Assembly: GCA_030688615.1 (NCBI GenBank)
Contig: JAUYIZ010000424.1
Coordinates: forward strand, 1 to 32,535
DNA: 32,535 nucleotides
DNA from: Desulfobacterales bacterium
GTDB lineage: Bacteria > Desulfobacterota > Desulfobacteria > Desulfobacterales > JAUYIZ01
Direction: 5' to 3'
The notes under the pieces are model-generated. The model ran no database searches, had not been told where the DNA came from, and saw only the letters and a list, made by a program, of their open reading frames with translations. This document shows, piece after piece, positions 9,005 to 17,444 of the stretch. Position 1 is the stretch's first letter. Every line of letters begins with the position of its first letter. The translations under genes were made by a program, and so were the position numbers.

Positions 9005-10348
9005 ATGATAATAAAAAATATCCTTAATACCATCGACAAACTGGCCCGTTTTTTAAAGGCGGATATCTGGCGGATCCGCCTCGGGGATCTTCCCCGAAAA
9101 AAATCCTTTTTTATCAAACCGCTTCGCGTCATACTCCTGGCGATCAGGGGATTTGATGAAGATAAATGCCACCTGCGGGCATCCGCGCTTACTTTCTATT
9201 CCATCCTGTCGATTGTTCCGCTGGTGGCCATGGCCTTCGGCTTGTCCAAAGGATTCGGCTTTGAAAAAGTTCTTGAACGGCAACTCATGGAACAATTTCC
9301 TGTGCACCAGGAAGTGATGACCAATGTCATTCAATTTGCCCGATCCTTCCTGGACAACACCAAGGGGGGGCTGATGGCGGGGACCGGCCTGGTGGTGCTT
9401 TTCTGGACGGTAATCAAACTGCTGGGCGACCTGGAACATTCATTAAACGAAATCTGGGAGATTAAAGAGTCCCGCAAGATAACAAGAAAGTTCGGCGATT
9501 ATTTCTTCATCATACTCATCTGCCCGCTGCTGGTGATTGTCTCCAGCAGCATGACGGTCTTTGTATCGACCCTTTTCGCCGCCGTTGCCCAGCGGTTTTC
9601 TCTGGTGGGAGTTGTGCTGCCGATGGTTTCTTTTATCCTGAAGTTCCTGCCTTATTTTCTGATCTGGATCCTTTTTACACTTATTTATATTCTGATCCCC
9701 AACACCCATGTCCGCTTCGGCTCCGGCATGATTGCCGGCGTCCTTGCCGGAACGATTTTTCAGCTTGCCCAATGGTTTTATATTCTTTTCCAGGTTGGAG
9801 TTTCCAGATATAATGCGATTTACGGAAGTTTTGCCGCCATTCCGCTGTTTTTAATATGGATGCAGCTGAGCTGGCTGATTGTGTTTTTAGGCGCCGAGAT
9901 TTCCTTTGCCCATCAGAACGTGGACACCTATGAATTCGAACCGGACTCTCAGAAGATCAATTCCTCGTTCAAAAAATTACTTGCCCTGCATGTGGTACAT
10001 TTGCTGGTCAAAATTTTTTCTGTCGGGGGCCGCCCCTTGACCGCGGGCCAGATTTCACAGGAATTGCTCATCCCCATCCGGACGGTACGGCGGATTCTTT
10101 ACGACCTGGTTGCCGGCGGTATCTTGTCTGAAACCAGGACGGCCGCCCACAAAGAATTTGGATACCAGCCGGCGCGGGATATCGGCCAGCTGAGCGTTAA
10201 TTCCGTCATTGACGTCTTGGAGCATCTGGGGACCGAAACCCTGCCTGTGGCGCAGTCCGAAGCGTTCAGGCGGCTCTCCGAGGCCCTGAAAACGTTTCGC
10301 GAGACGGTCGAAAAATCACCCGCCAACTTACTGATCAAGGACATATAA
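9005..10348 (+). CDS. YihY/BrkB-family inner-membrane protein with C-terminal winged helix
   Basis: This 447-residue protein has a YihY (UPF0761) core with about six membrane helices between residues 45 and 290. It includes LRASALTFYSILSIVPL and a final helix near LIVFLGAEISFA, the family's signature segments. The family was once annotated as RNase BN, which is not correct; its transport or envelope role is not established. After the core there is a soluble tail of about 140 residues whose GGRPLTAGQISQEL...TVRRILYDLVAGG reads as a helix-turn-helix/winged helix like Rrf2-type regulators. It starts 42 bp after the ThDP enzyme, with a weak ribosome site. Confidence 0.85.
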   Translation: MIIKNILNTIDKLARFLKADIWRIRLGDLPRKKSFFIKPLRVILLAIRGFDEDKCHLRASALTFYSILSIVPLVAMAFGLSKGFGFEKVLERQLMEQFPVHQEVMTNVIQFARSFLDNTKGGLMAGTGLVVLFWTVIKLLGDLEHSLNEIWEIKESRKITRKFGDYFFIILICPLLVIVSSSMTVFVSTLFAAVAQRFSLVGVVLPMVSFILKFLPYFLIWILFTLIYILIPNTHVRFGSGMIAGVLAGTIFQLAQWFYILFQVGVSRYNAIYGSFAAIPLFLIWMQLSWLIVFLGAEISFAHQNVDTYEFEPDSQKINSSFKKLLALHVVHLLVKIFSVGGRPLTAGQISQELLIPIRTVRRILYDLVAGGILSETRTAAHKEFGYQPARDIGQLSVNSVIDVLEHLGTETLPVAQSEAFRRLSEALKTFRETVEKSPANLLIKDI

Positions 10349-10349
10349 C

Positions 10350-10556
10350 CTATAGCTTTCCGGAACGTCCGTCATCACAGGGCTCATCAGGATCATCAAA
10401 CCTGGCATGCTCGGCTGTGGCGCTGATGTTACATGGGGCCAGTGCCTCAAGGGTTTTCATGGGCTGAGAACAACAGACCGGGGGTTTTTTACCCGGGTTC
10501 TCATGTGCAGCGTTCCGCCCGCAAACCTCACATTGATATGCTGTTTTTTGTGACAT
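10350..10556 (-). CDS. Small Cys-rich metal-binding protein, rubredoxin/desulforedoxin-like knuckle
   Basis: This 68-residue protein has CEVCG at residues 9-13 and PVCCSQPM at 27-34. The C-x2-C...CC-x2-PM pattern resembles the iron or zinc site of desulforedoxin and the N-terminal domain of desulfoferrodoxin. A hydrophilic tail with two more Cys follows. It may bind zinc or a mononuclear iron, but the redox role is a guess. The stop lies 1 bp from the convergent YihY stop. GGAG-like sequence precedes the ATG. It lies near the thioredoxin reductase fusion but on the other strand. Confidence 0.7.
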   Translation of the reverse strand: MSQKTAYQCEVCGRNAAHENPGKKPPVCCSQPMKTLEALAPCNISATAEHARFDDPDEPCDDGRSGKL

Positions 10557-10844
10557 AAAATCTCCTTTGTATTAAGGGTTCACGCAAAAATTAATTCACA
10601 ATTTCAGGCGTTGAGGCGCCCGGATGGCAAGGCGCTGTGACGGCGCGGAAAGCTCTCTTATCTCATAACTAATACACTTTCAGAAAAATACAAAGAAAAA
10701 AACGAATTTGTTGGCAGGCATCGATTCGTGGTATGATGTCGCTGCCAATTTACATGGACACGGCGGAGACACTTTGATATCAGTGTCTCAGGCACAAGCC
10801 TGGATGGGCGCTATCTATGTATAATTCTGTCCAAAGGGGGAAAC
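10557..10844. promoter_or_regulatory. 288-bp divergent gap with candidate promoter for the Grx-TrxR gene
   Basis: No gene is supported here. TTGTTG (10709-10714) is followed after about 17-18 bp by TATGAT (10732-10737), a possible sigma70 promoter about 100 bp before the Grx-TrxR start. A second TATAAT at 10820-10825 lacks a matching -35. The stretch is A+T rich between 10660 and 10710. Confidence 0.3.
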
Positions 10845-12530
10845 ATGAACAGTTCAGCCGACACGAATGCTCCTCAGGTGAGCGCGGAGCAGGAAGATTT
10901 CATGAAAAAGTTAAGGGCAACCTTAGAGGGGCTGCCCCATGAGATCAATCTTTATCTCTTTACAGACAGAGACAAGATAAATGACGTTTTCAGTGATTCC
11001 GCCCGGGAGGTGATCCGGTTTTTTCGGAACATGACGTCTAAAATCAAATTTTTGGAATATGATTTAACCCATGATGTTGCTCGAAAGTGGGGCGTGGATC
11101 GAGCGCCCACGCTGCTGGTCGCACCGGAACGTTATGCCATCAGGTGGCTGGGGGCCCCCATGGGGGAAGAAGCAAAAACTTTTCTCGAAACCCTGATCCT
11201 GGTCGGGTCCGGGAAAAGTAACCTGAGCGATCAGGCCAGGAAAATAATAGGGAAAATAGAGACCCCCAGGAAAATCAAGGTTTTTGTCAGCCCCTCCTGT
11301 CCTTATTGCCCGCAACAGGCGGTGAATGCCGTGAAAGCTGTCGTTGAACAGCCGGAAAAAGTTTCCCTTGAGATCATTGATATCCAATGTTATCAAGATC
11401 TTGCATATAAATATGCCGCCCAGAGCGTTCCCCAGACCTTTGCCGATGACGTGCTGATCGGTCAGGGGGCCCAGAGCGAAGAGCTTTTTGCCCTGTCCCT
11501 GGAAAAAATGGAACCCCAAACCCTGTTTATCCCTGACAGCGATGCGGAGCTGGTTGAAACGGATCTGCTCATTGTGGGGGGCGGGCCTGCCGGCCTGACG
11601 GCGGGCATCTACATGGTCCGGAGCGGGTTAAGGACCGCTGTGGTGGAACGCGGCGCGCTTGGCGGTCAGGTTGCCACCACGCCTGTGGTGGAAAACTACC
11701 CGGGGTTTACGCAGGTGGGCGGCAAGACCCTGGTGGATATCATGGTCAACCATGCACTTCAATATGTCCAGATCTTTCAAGGCGAAGAAGTGGTGGACAT
11801 CCAGCCCGGCAAGCCCATTACCATCATAACCAGCCGGAGACGATTTACCGCCACGGCGGTTCTCCTGGCCACCGGAGCCAATCACAGGCACCTGGACGTT
11901 CCCGGAGAATCCCGCATGGCCGGAAGGGGTGTGAGCTATTGCAGCACCTGTGACGGCCCTCTGTTCAAAGGCAAGAAAGTGATCATGGTGGGGGGCGGAA
12001 ACAGCGCCGTAACCGAAGCGCTCTATTTGCATCACATGGGAGTTGACGTGACGCTGGTTCATAGACGGGACCAGTTGAGAGCCCAGGAGCATCTGATAAA
12101 AAATCTGAAGGAAAACAAGATTCCGATCCTCTGGAATACCGCTGTCAAAGAAATACGGGGGGATCAGCGGGTCCGGGAGGTGCAGTTGGAGAATACGGCC
12201 ACAAACGAAATGTCGACATTGAAACTGGACGGCGTTTTTGTGTCCATAGGCTACGATCCGGCCGTCGATCTGGCCAGGAAAATCGGAATTGAATTGACTC
12301 CGGAGGGTTTTATCCGGCGCGACGCAAAACACAGAACCAACATCCCCGGTGTATATTCGGCCGGAGATGTGGAAGGCGGGTACAAGCAGATCGTCACGGC
12401 CGCCGGCCAGGGTTCAGAGGCGGCGCTGTCCATTTTTGAGGATTTGATCAATCCCTATTGGCGAAAAAAGCAAGCCGGCGCTGAGGCCAAAGCCCAGAGC
12501 GTTTCCAAAAAAACCAAACAAACCAAATAA
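10845..12530 (+). CDS. Glutaredoxin-like domain fused to thioredoxin reductase (AhpF-like layout)
   Basis: The 561-residue protein joins two modules. Residues 1-225 form a tandem thioredoxin fold; the first half has no Cys pair, while the second has CPYC at 152-155, as in PDO/AhpF N-terminal domains. Residues 238-545 form a flavoprotein disulfide reductase with FAD-binding VGGGPAGL (about 244), the redox pair CSTC (366-369), NADPH-binding GGGNSA (384) and HRRDQLR, which favours NADPH. It should pass electrons from NADPH through FAD and CSTC to CPYC, then to a peroxiredoxin or protein disulfides. AhpC is not in the window. A Lys-rich low-complexity tail ends it. The ribosome site is AAAGGGGG. 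Confidence 0.92.
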   Translation: MNSSADTNAPQVSAEQEDFMKKLRATLEGLPHEINLYLFTDRDKINDVFSDSAREVIRFFRNMTSKIKFLEYDLTHDVARKWGVDRAPTLLVAPERYAIRWLGAPMGEEAKTFLETLILVGSGKSNLSDQARKIIGKIETPRKIKVFVSPSCPYCPQQAVNAVKAVVEQPEKVSLEIIDIQCYQDLAYKYAAQSVPQTFADDVLIGQGAQSEELFALSLEKMEPQTLFIPDSDAELVETDLLIVGGGPAGLTAGIYMVRSGLRTAVVERGALGGQVATTPVVENYPGFTQVGGKTLVDIMVNHALQYVQIFQGEEVVDIQPGKPITIITSRRRFTATAVLLATGANHRHLDVPGESRMAGRGVSYCSTCDGPLFKGKKVIMVGGGNSAVTEALYLHHMGVDVTLVHRRDQLRAQEHLIKNLKENKIPILWNTAVKEIRGDQRVREVQLENTATNEMSTLKLDGVFVSIGYDPAVDLARKIGIELTPEGFIRRDAKHRTNIPGVYSAGDVEGGYKQIVTAAGQGSEAALSIFEDLINPYWRKKQAGAEAKAQSVSKKTKQTK

Positions 12531-12551
12531 ACCAGACAACCAGATAAACCA
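12504..12551 (+). repeat. Degenerate ACCAAA/ACCAGA tract across the TrxR stop
   Basis: The DNA runs as imperfect iterations of (A)AACCA with variable A/G/C fillers. It begins in the last codons of the Grx-TrxR fusion (KKTKQTK) and continues past its stop to just before cinA. It could reflect slippage expansion. No regulatory role is evident. Confidence 0.45.
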
Positions 12552-12562
12552 GGATTCGGGCC

Positions 12563-13798
12563 ATGCAGGCGGAAATTATTACCATCGGAACAGAGCTTTT
12601 ACTGGGGCAGATTGTGGATACCAACGCTGCCTTTCTGGCCCGGAAACTGGCTGAAATCGGGTTTAACGTCTTCCGCAAAACTACCGTCGGTGATAACACG
12701 GCACGCATTGCCGAATCCATGCAAAGTGCCCTGAGCTGCTGTGACGTCGTCATTGCTTCCGGCGGTCTGGGACCGACGGTGGATGATAAAACCCGCGAAG
12801 CCGCAGCCGCTGCAACCGGACGCGACCTGATATTGGAACCGGAGCTTTTGCTTGACATCCAGCGGTTTTTCAACCAGCGGGGCAGCCCGTTAAGCGAAAA
12901 TAATAAAAGGCAGGCCTACCTGCCCCGGGGCGCCACCGCAATCCGCAACCCGGTGGGCACCGCCCCCGCTTTCATCGTCCCTGTCCGGAAAAAATTTCTC
13001 ATCTGTCTTCCAGGGGTTCCCGCCGAGCTGAATTATCTGACTGAAAATGCCGTGATGCGTTTTCTGCAGGAGGAATTTAGGATTCAGACGATTATTAAGA
13101 CGCGGACACTCAAGACCGCCGGAATGGGGGAGAGCGCTATTGACCGGCAGATCGGGGACCTGGAGGAATCGACCAATCCCACGGTGGGCCTTGCCGCACA
13201 CCTGGGGTCGGTGGACATCCGGATTTCAGCCAAAGCCAACAGCCCGGACGATGCACGGGCAATGCTGGATCAAATGGAAACCAGGATCCGCCAGAGGCTC
13301 GGGGAAATGATTTACGGCACCGATGATGACACCATTGAGGGTGTGGTGGTCCAGGAGATACGGCAACGGCGGTTGAAACTGGCCTTGTTGGAGACCAACA
13401 CGGGCGGTGAACTTTCGGCCCGGCTGACCTCGGCGCCGGGCGGTTACGAAGTTGTGGATCAGGCCACGGTGATGTCGCTCAAGCGCGCAGGATTCTTCTT
13501 TGCCGGCAAGCATGCCCGCGATAATTGGAACGTTTCAGAAAAAACCGCCATATCCCTTTCAAGGGCCCTGCAGCAGAAGCATGACGTGCCCATAGGCATT
13601 GCGGTTGTCGGGGATGAAGATGCCGGCATGGGGCCTTACAGCGACCCGACCGGCAATACTTATGCCGGACTGGCCCTTGGAAGCGATGTCATCTGCAAGC
13701 ACATTCCCATGGGCGGCCTGTCAAGAACCTCGCGCAGCCGGATCATCAACGCGACACTGGATAAACTGAGAAGATCTTTGAAAGGCCTGGATCTTTAG
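12563..13798 (+). CDS. cinA: CinA-family protein with intact MoCF domain and degenerate deamidase domain
   Basis: This 411-residue CinA has the MoCF/MoaB-like N-terminal domain: ITIGTELLLGQIVDTN at the start and ASGGLGPTVDD near residue 65-75. In characterised CinAs this domain cleaves ADP-ribose or NAD-related pyrophosphates. A linker domain spans about 170-255. The C-terminal domain should be an NMN deamidase (PncC), but its nucleophile motif ESCTGG reads ETNTGG (277-282), and the usual AVTGIAGPGG loop reads AVVGDEDAG. It therefore probably lacks deamidase activity. It lies 32 bp after the Grx-TrxR gene and ends inside a strong hairpin. Confidence 0.9.
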   Translation: MQAEIITIGTELLLGQIVDTNAAFLARKLAEIGFNVFRKTTVGDNTARIAESMQSALSCCDVVIASGGLGPTVDDKTREAAAAATGRDLILEPELLLDIQRFFNQRGSPLSENNKRQAYLPRGATAIRNPVGTAPAFIVPVRKKFLICLPGVPAELNYLTENAVMRFLQEEFRIQTIIKTRTLKTAGMGESAIDRQIGDLEESTNPTVGLAAHLGSVDIRISAKANSPDDARAMLDQMETRIRQRLGEMIYGTDDDTIEGVVVQEIRQRRLKLALLETNTGGELSARLTSAPGGYEVVDQATVMSLKRAGFFFAGKHARDNWNVSEKTAISLSRALQQKHDVPIGIAVVGDEDAGMGPYSDPTGNTYAGLALGSDVICKHIPMGGLSRTSRSRIINATLDKLRRSLKGLDL

Positions 13799-13837
13799 GG
13801 CTCGCGCAATTCTGTGAATCTATTTTTGCGCGAGCCC
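13798..13837 (+). terminator. Strong 12-bp stem-loop after cinA
   Basis: GGGCTCGCGCAA (13798-13809) pairs perfectly with TTGCGCGAGCCC (13826-13837) over a 16-base loop. It begins on the last base of the cinA stop codon. No T-run follows (CTTAGACC), so termination may be imperfect, or the stem may protect the mRNA end. Confidence 0.55.
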
Positions 13838-13846
13838 TTAGACCGC

Positions 13847-13988
13847 GAGACCTTTGAAAAATGTCAAATTTTGTTCGAGTTCAAGGAAGGCGAAAATTTT
13901 AACCGGAGGAATACATAGAGTATTTCGAGGATTAAAATTTGAGCCTGACACAGAAATCGGGCAAAATAGGGGGTTTTGCAAAGGTCTC
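13847..13988 (+). mobile_element. 142-bp MITE-like element, copy 1
   Basis: The element starts GAGACCTTTGAAAAA and ends TTTTGCAAAGGTCTC, giving near-perfect terminal inverted repeats. Just outside each end is ACCGC (13842-13846 and 13989-13993), a 5-bp target duplication. The inside resembles copy 2 at 20881-21022 along its full length when that copy is reversed. No ORF is supported, so it must depend on a transposase elsewhere. It lies between the cinA hairpin and the promoter of the ABC importer. Confidence 0.88.
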
Positions 13989-14046
13989 ACCGCAGTTGCC
14001 CCGGGCCCTGTGCGTCCGGGGAAAGCATCCCCGGGGACGTTTTCCC

Positions 14047-14075
14047 TTGACACAAGTCCGCAACAGAACTATAGG
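14047..14075 (+). promoter_or_regulatory. Candidate sigma70 promoter for the ABC importer
   Basis: TTGACA (14047-14052), a 17-bp spacer, then TATAGG (14070-14075). Transcription would begin about 30 bases before the ATPase ATG. It lies 58 bp right of MITE copy 1. This is the best -35/-10 match in the 313-bp gap. Confidence 0.55.
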
Positions 14076-14111
14076 CGTTAGTTGAGAAAATATACTTGAG
14101 AGGGCCTAACC

Positions 14112-15212
14112 ATGATCAACGTCAAGAACCTGAAAAAACATTATTTTTCTTACGACAAAACCCCGGTTCAAGCACTCAAAGGCATCAGCTTTCAAATCGA
14201 AGCCGGAGAGTTTTATACGCTTTTGGGGCCCTCGGGATGTGGCAAGACCACCACCTTGCGGTGTATCGCCGGTTTCGAAGATCCCCAGGAAGGAGAAATC
14301 TGGATCGACGACAAACTTGTATTTTCAAGCGAAAAACAGGTGGATCTGCCGGCCATGAAAAGAAATTTCGGCATCGTTTTCCAGTCGTACGCCATATGGC
14401 CCCACATGAGTGTATTTAAAAACGTTGCCTTCCCTTTAGCCCATGGCCAGCACAAGGTGCCCAAGGCTGAAATTAAGGACCGGGTCATGCGGGCGCTCAA
14501 GTTGACCCAGCTGGAGGGATTGGCGGACCGTCCGGCTCCTTTTCTCAGCGGGGGCCAGCAGCAGCGGGTGGCCCTGGCCCGGGCGCTGGTAAACGAGCCG
14601 CGGGTGCTGCTGCTGGATGAGCCCCTGAGCAACCTGGACGCCGGCTTGAGAGAGGATATGCGCCTTGAAATCCGGGACTTGTCAAAACGGCTCAATATCA
14701 CGACACTCTACGTGACCCACGATCAGCTGGAAGCACTGACCATGTCGGACCGGGTTGCGGTGATGAACGCGGGACTCATCGTTCAGGAAGGTTCTTCCCT
14801 GAACATTTATAAGGAACCTGCCAGTCGTTTCGTGGCCAGGTTTATCGGTGTGGCCAACTTCCTTGAAGGCGTGGTTTCCGCCGAAAGCACCAACGGATGG
14901 GCAGAAGTGAACACCCCTGCCGGGATCATCCGCTGCAGGCCGCCCGAGGGTGCTGTGGCTGGAAACAGGGTGCTGATAATCATCCGTCCGGAGGATTTGA
15001 TTTTTTGTCAGGATGAAGCGCTGCCGGACCATAATGTCATCCAGGCCCACCTGGATAAGGTCGTTTTTACCGGCGAGGCGCTGGACTGCAAAGTGTCTGT
15101 CGCAGACCAGAAATTCCGGGTTAAGGTCCATTCATCCATCGCGGTGGAAGCCGGAAGCAATGTCCGGTTTTATCTGCCCCCGGATCAATGCCGGGTGTTG
15201 CCCGCTTCCTGA
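14112..15212 (+). CDS. ABC importer ATPase, FbpC/PotA type
   Basis: This 366-residue ATP-binding subunit belongs to the CUT1/FbpC/PotA group of importers. It has Walker A GPSGCGKTT near residue 38, the Q-loop VFQSYAIWPH, signature LSGGQQQR, Walker B LLLDEPLSNLD and the switch His in VTHDQ. A C-terminal TOBE-like regulatory domain of about 120 residues follows. It works at the inner face of the cytoplasmic membrane with the permease gene that follows after 82 bp. Family likeness fits ferric iron, polyamine or aminoethylphosphonate uptake; the substrate is not decided. No periplasmic binding protein is present in the window. Confidence 0.93.
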   Translation: MINVKNLKKHYFSYDKTPVQALKGISFQIEAGEFYTLLGPSGCGKTTTLRCIAGFEDPQEGEIWIDDKLVFSSEKQVDLPAMKRNFGIVFQSYAIWPHMSVFKNVAFPLAHGQHKVPKAEIKDRVMRALKLTQLEGLADRPAPFLSGGQQQRVALARALVNEPRVLLLDEPLSNLDAGLREDMRLEIRDLSKRLNITTLYVTHDQLEALTMSDRVAVMNAGLIVQEGSSLNIYKEPASRFVARFIGVANFLEGVVSAESTNGWAEVNTPAGIIRCRPPEGAVAGNRVLIIIRPEDLIFCQDEALPDHNVIQAHLDKVVFTGEALDCKVSVADQKFRVKVHSSIAVEAGSNVRFYLPPDQCRVLPAS

Positions 15213-15294
15213 GCGGTCGGTGCAAGATTCAGGTATTAAATTAAGAAGGATTACGATCACGCAGGCAATTTAAATAAAAGGGGCGGGGAGTAAG

Positions 15295-17022
15295 ATGAAA
15301 ATCATGGGTTTCATGCGGACGCTGACGCTCAACCGCAAGCGTCTTATTTTCTGGATACTCGTCATTGTTGTGGGCACCGCAGTGATGGCGCCCTTGAGCC
15401 TGTTGGTTTTAAACAGCTTCCGGAAGGTTGACGTGGGAGACCTGAATTTCGGTTTTAACAAGTTTACGCTCCGCAACTATGTTGAAGCCTACTCCCATCC
15501 CATGACCTATAAAATGCTTTTGAATTCCTTTGTTTTTGCCATAAGCTCCATGCTGGTGGCAACATTCTTCGGCGGTTTTCTGGCGTTTTTGTCTGAGCGC
15601 ACCAATTTGCGCTACCGGACCGTCATCCCCTTTCTGGTCATGGTTCCCCTGATCATGCCCGGCGTGGTCAAGGGAATTGCCTGGATCTTTCTTCTGTCGC
15701 CCAACATCGGTTTGCTGAACGTCGCCTGGAAAGCCCTGGGGTTTAAAAAGCACCTGTTCGACGTCTATTCCCTTCCCGCCATGATCTGGGTCGAAGGGAT
15801 CAGCATGAGCACCCTGGCTTTTCTGATGATCGGGGCCACCCTGCGACAGATGGACCCGGTCCTGGAGGAGGCTGCTTTCGGCAGCGGCGCATCGGCCGGG
15901 CAGGTGCTGGTGCGTGTCACCCTTCCCCTGATGATCCCCGGGCTGGCCGGTGTTGCCATTTTACTGTTCATCCGGGGCATTGAGACCTTTGAGGTGCCGA
16001 TGCTGCTGGGCCTGAACAGCGGTATTTTCGTATTCAGCACCAACATCTACTACTCCCTGCGCAGCGCTTTCCCGCCGGACTATGGATTGGGGTTTGCCTA
16101 TAGCATGATGCTGATCACATTAACCATGTTTGCGCTTGTCATTTACCAGAAGATGTTCAAGAGTTCAGGGAAATACACGGTTGTCACCGGCAAGGGATAT
16201 CGTCCCCGGGTCATCCACCTGGGGGCCTGGCGCTATCCGGCGTGGGGGTTCGTGGCCTTTTATATCATTTTTGCCATCATACTGCCCTTGTTGATTCTGG
16301 TTTGGGCGTCTTTGCTGCCCTACTATAAGCCGCCCTCGGCAGCCTCCATGGCGCTGGTGACGATGGAAAACTACAAGCAGCTGCTATCGTCTGAAAACCT
16401 GCTGCCCGTGCTGAAGAACACCATTATCCTGGGCGGGTTGAGCGGCATAACAATCATGTTTCTGGCGGTGTTGTCATCCTGGTTTGTACACCGGACCAAC
16501 ATCGCCGGGCGTAAAATATTAGACTTTATCATCTTTCTTCCCTATGCCATCGGCGGGATGGCCATCGGGGTGTCGTTTATGGTGGTTTTCCTGTCATTTC
16601 CCAACCCCATCTACAACACCATCTGGATTATCGTACTGGCCTATATTGTCACCTACCTGCCCATCGGCACCCGCTTTACGAATGCTTCCATCGTGCAGGT
16701 GCACAAGGAACTGGAGGAAGCGGCTTCGGCCAGCGGAGCCAATTTCTGGCAGGCGTTGTTCTATATCTGGATACCCCTGCTGCTTCCCGGTCTGGTCAAC
16801 GGCATACTTTTTGTGTTTATCCTGAGTCTTAAGGTGATGTCCGTTGCTGCCTTGCTGCAAAGCTCGGACAACATGGTGCTGTCGGTGTGGCTCTGGCACA
16901 TGTGGGATGCCGGGGATCCCGGCGTTGCCTCGGCCCTGGCGGTGCTCATGATTGTCGTGCTCGGTACCCTGACCATCGTTGCGCGCCGTTTATCTCACTC
17001 ATCGGAGGCGTTCAAAGAGTGA
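15295..17022 (+). CDS. ABC importer fused permease, FbpB type
   Basis: This 575-residue permease consists of two BPD_transp_1 domains in one chain, about 12 membrane helices in total. Each half has the EAA loop that contacts the ATPase: EEAAFGSGAS...PLMIPG near residue 195-215, and EEAASASGAN...PLLLPG near 475-500. The double-length form is typical of iron(III) FbpB-like transporters and some phosphonate importers. GGGGAG precedes the ATG. It is co-directional with the ATPase and probably shares its promoter. The second half has a large cytoplasmic/periplasmic linker around residues 290-340. Confidence 0.92.
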   Translation: MKIMGFMRTLTLNRKRLIFWILVIVVGTAVMAPLSLLVLNSFRKVDVGDLNFGFNKFTLRNYVEAYSHPMTYKMLLNSFVFAISSMLVATFFGGFLAFLSERTNLRYRTVIPFLVMVPLIMPGVVKGIAWIFLLSPNIGLLNVAWKALGFKKHLFDVYSLPAMIWVEGISMSTLAFLMIGATLRQMDPVLEEAAFGSGASAGQVLVRVTLPLMIPGLAGVAILLFIRGIETFEVPMLLGLNSGIFVFSTNIYYSLRSAFPPDYGLGFAYSMMLITLTMFALVIYQKMFKSSGKYTVVTGKGYRPRVIHLGAWRYPAWGFVAFYIIFAIILPLLILVWASLLPYYKPPSAASMALVTMENYKQLLSSENLLPVLKNTIILGGLSGITIMFLAVLSSWFVHRTNIAGRKILDFIIFLPYAIGGMAIGVSFMVVFLSFPNPIYNTIWIIVLAYIVTYLPIGTRFTNASIVQVHKELEEAASASGANFWQALFYIWIPLLLPGLVNGILFVFILSLKVMSVAALLQSSDNMVLSVWLWHMWDAGDPGVASALAVLMIVVLGTLTIVARRLSHSSEAFKE

Positions 17023-17100
17023 GGATTTACTCGAACATAGAAAGCCTGGTCCTTTGGGCAAGGTCAGGGATAAATGGTTCTGCCATGGCGTTTTGGGTCT

Positions 17101-17370
17101 GAAATTACAAATTCCAAGCATCAAATTACAAACAAATCTCAAATTCCAAGAATCAATGACCCAAGCCTTCCAGGACGAGACATCGTTTGGATTTTCAAAT
17201 TTGGGTCATTGGGTGTTTATATGAGAATACAGGAGTCAGAATACAGAAGACAGAATAAAAACAATGTCATGGTTATTCTGACGACTGGCTCCTGTATTCT
17301 CATGTTTCGTTGTGCCCGACCCGGGCATGGGGGGTTGTTTGGTATTTGTAATTTGATATTTGTGATTTCA
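17101..17370. repeat. Nested set of three inverted repeats in a 422-bp gap
   Basis: The 422-bp convergent gap holds no supported gene. Outer arms: ATCAAATTACAAA (17120-17132) is perfectly complementary to 17345-17357, and GAAATTACAAAT (17101-17112) matches 17358-17369 with one mismatch. Inside, AATGACCCA (17155-17163) pairs with TGGGTCATT (17202-17210). Also inside, ATGAGAATACAGGAG (17221-17235) pairs perfectly with CTCCTGTATTCTCAT (17289-17303). The outer pair encloses the two inner ones. This looks like stacked extragenic palindromes or insertions within one another, and they may double as bidirectional terminators between the permease and PBP genes. Confidence 0.72.
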
Positions 17371-17444
17371 ATCATACCATGAACTTCCAACAGAGCAAGT
17401 CCCCTCTGGGGATAATCAAAGCCTGGTCCTCAGGGCCGGGATTT

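Noticed and set aside
11628-12332. 234-aa minus ORF inside the thioredoxin reductase
   Set aside because: Shadow frame of a well-supported gene with all motifs on the plus strand.
12504-12551. ACCAAA iterations as a CRISPR-like or tandem array
   Set aside because: Units are short, irregular and without spacers; best read as low-complexity sequence.
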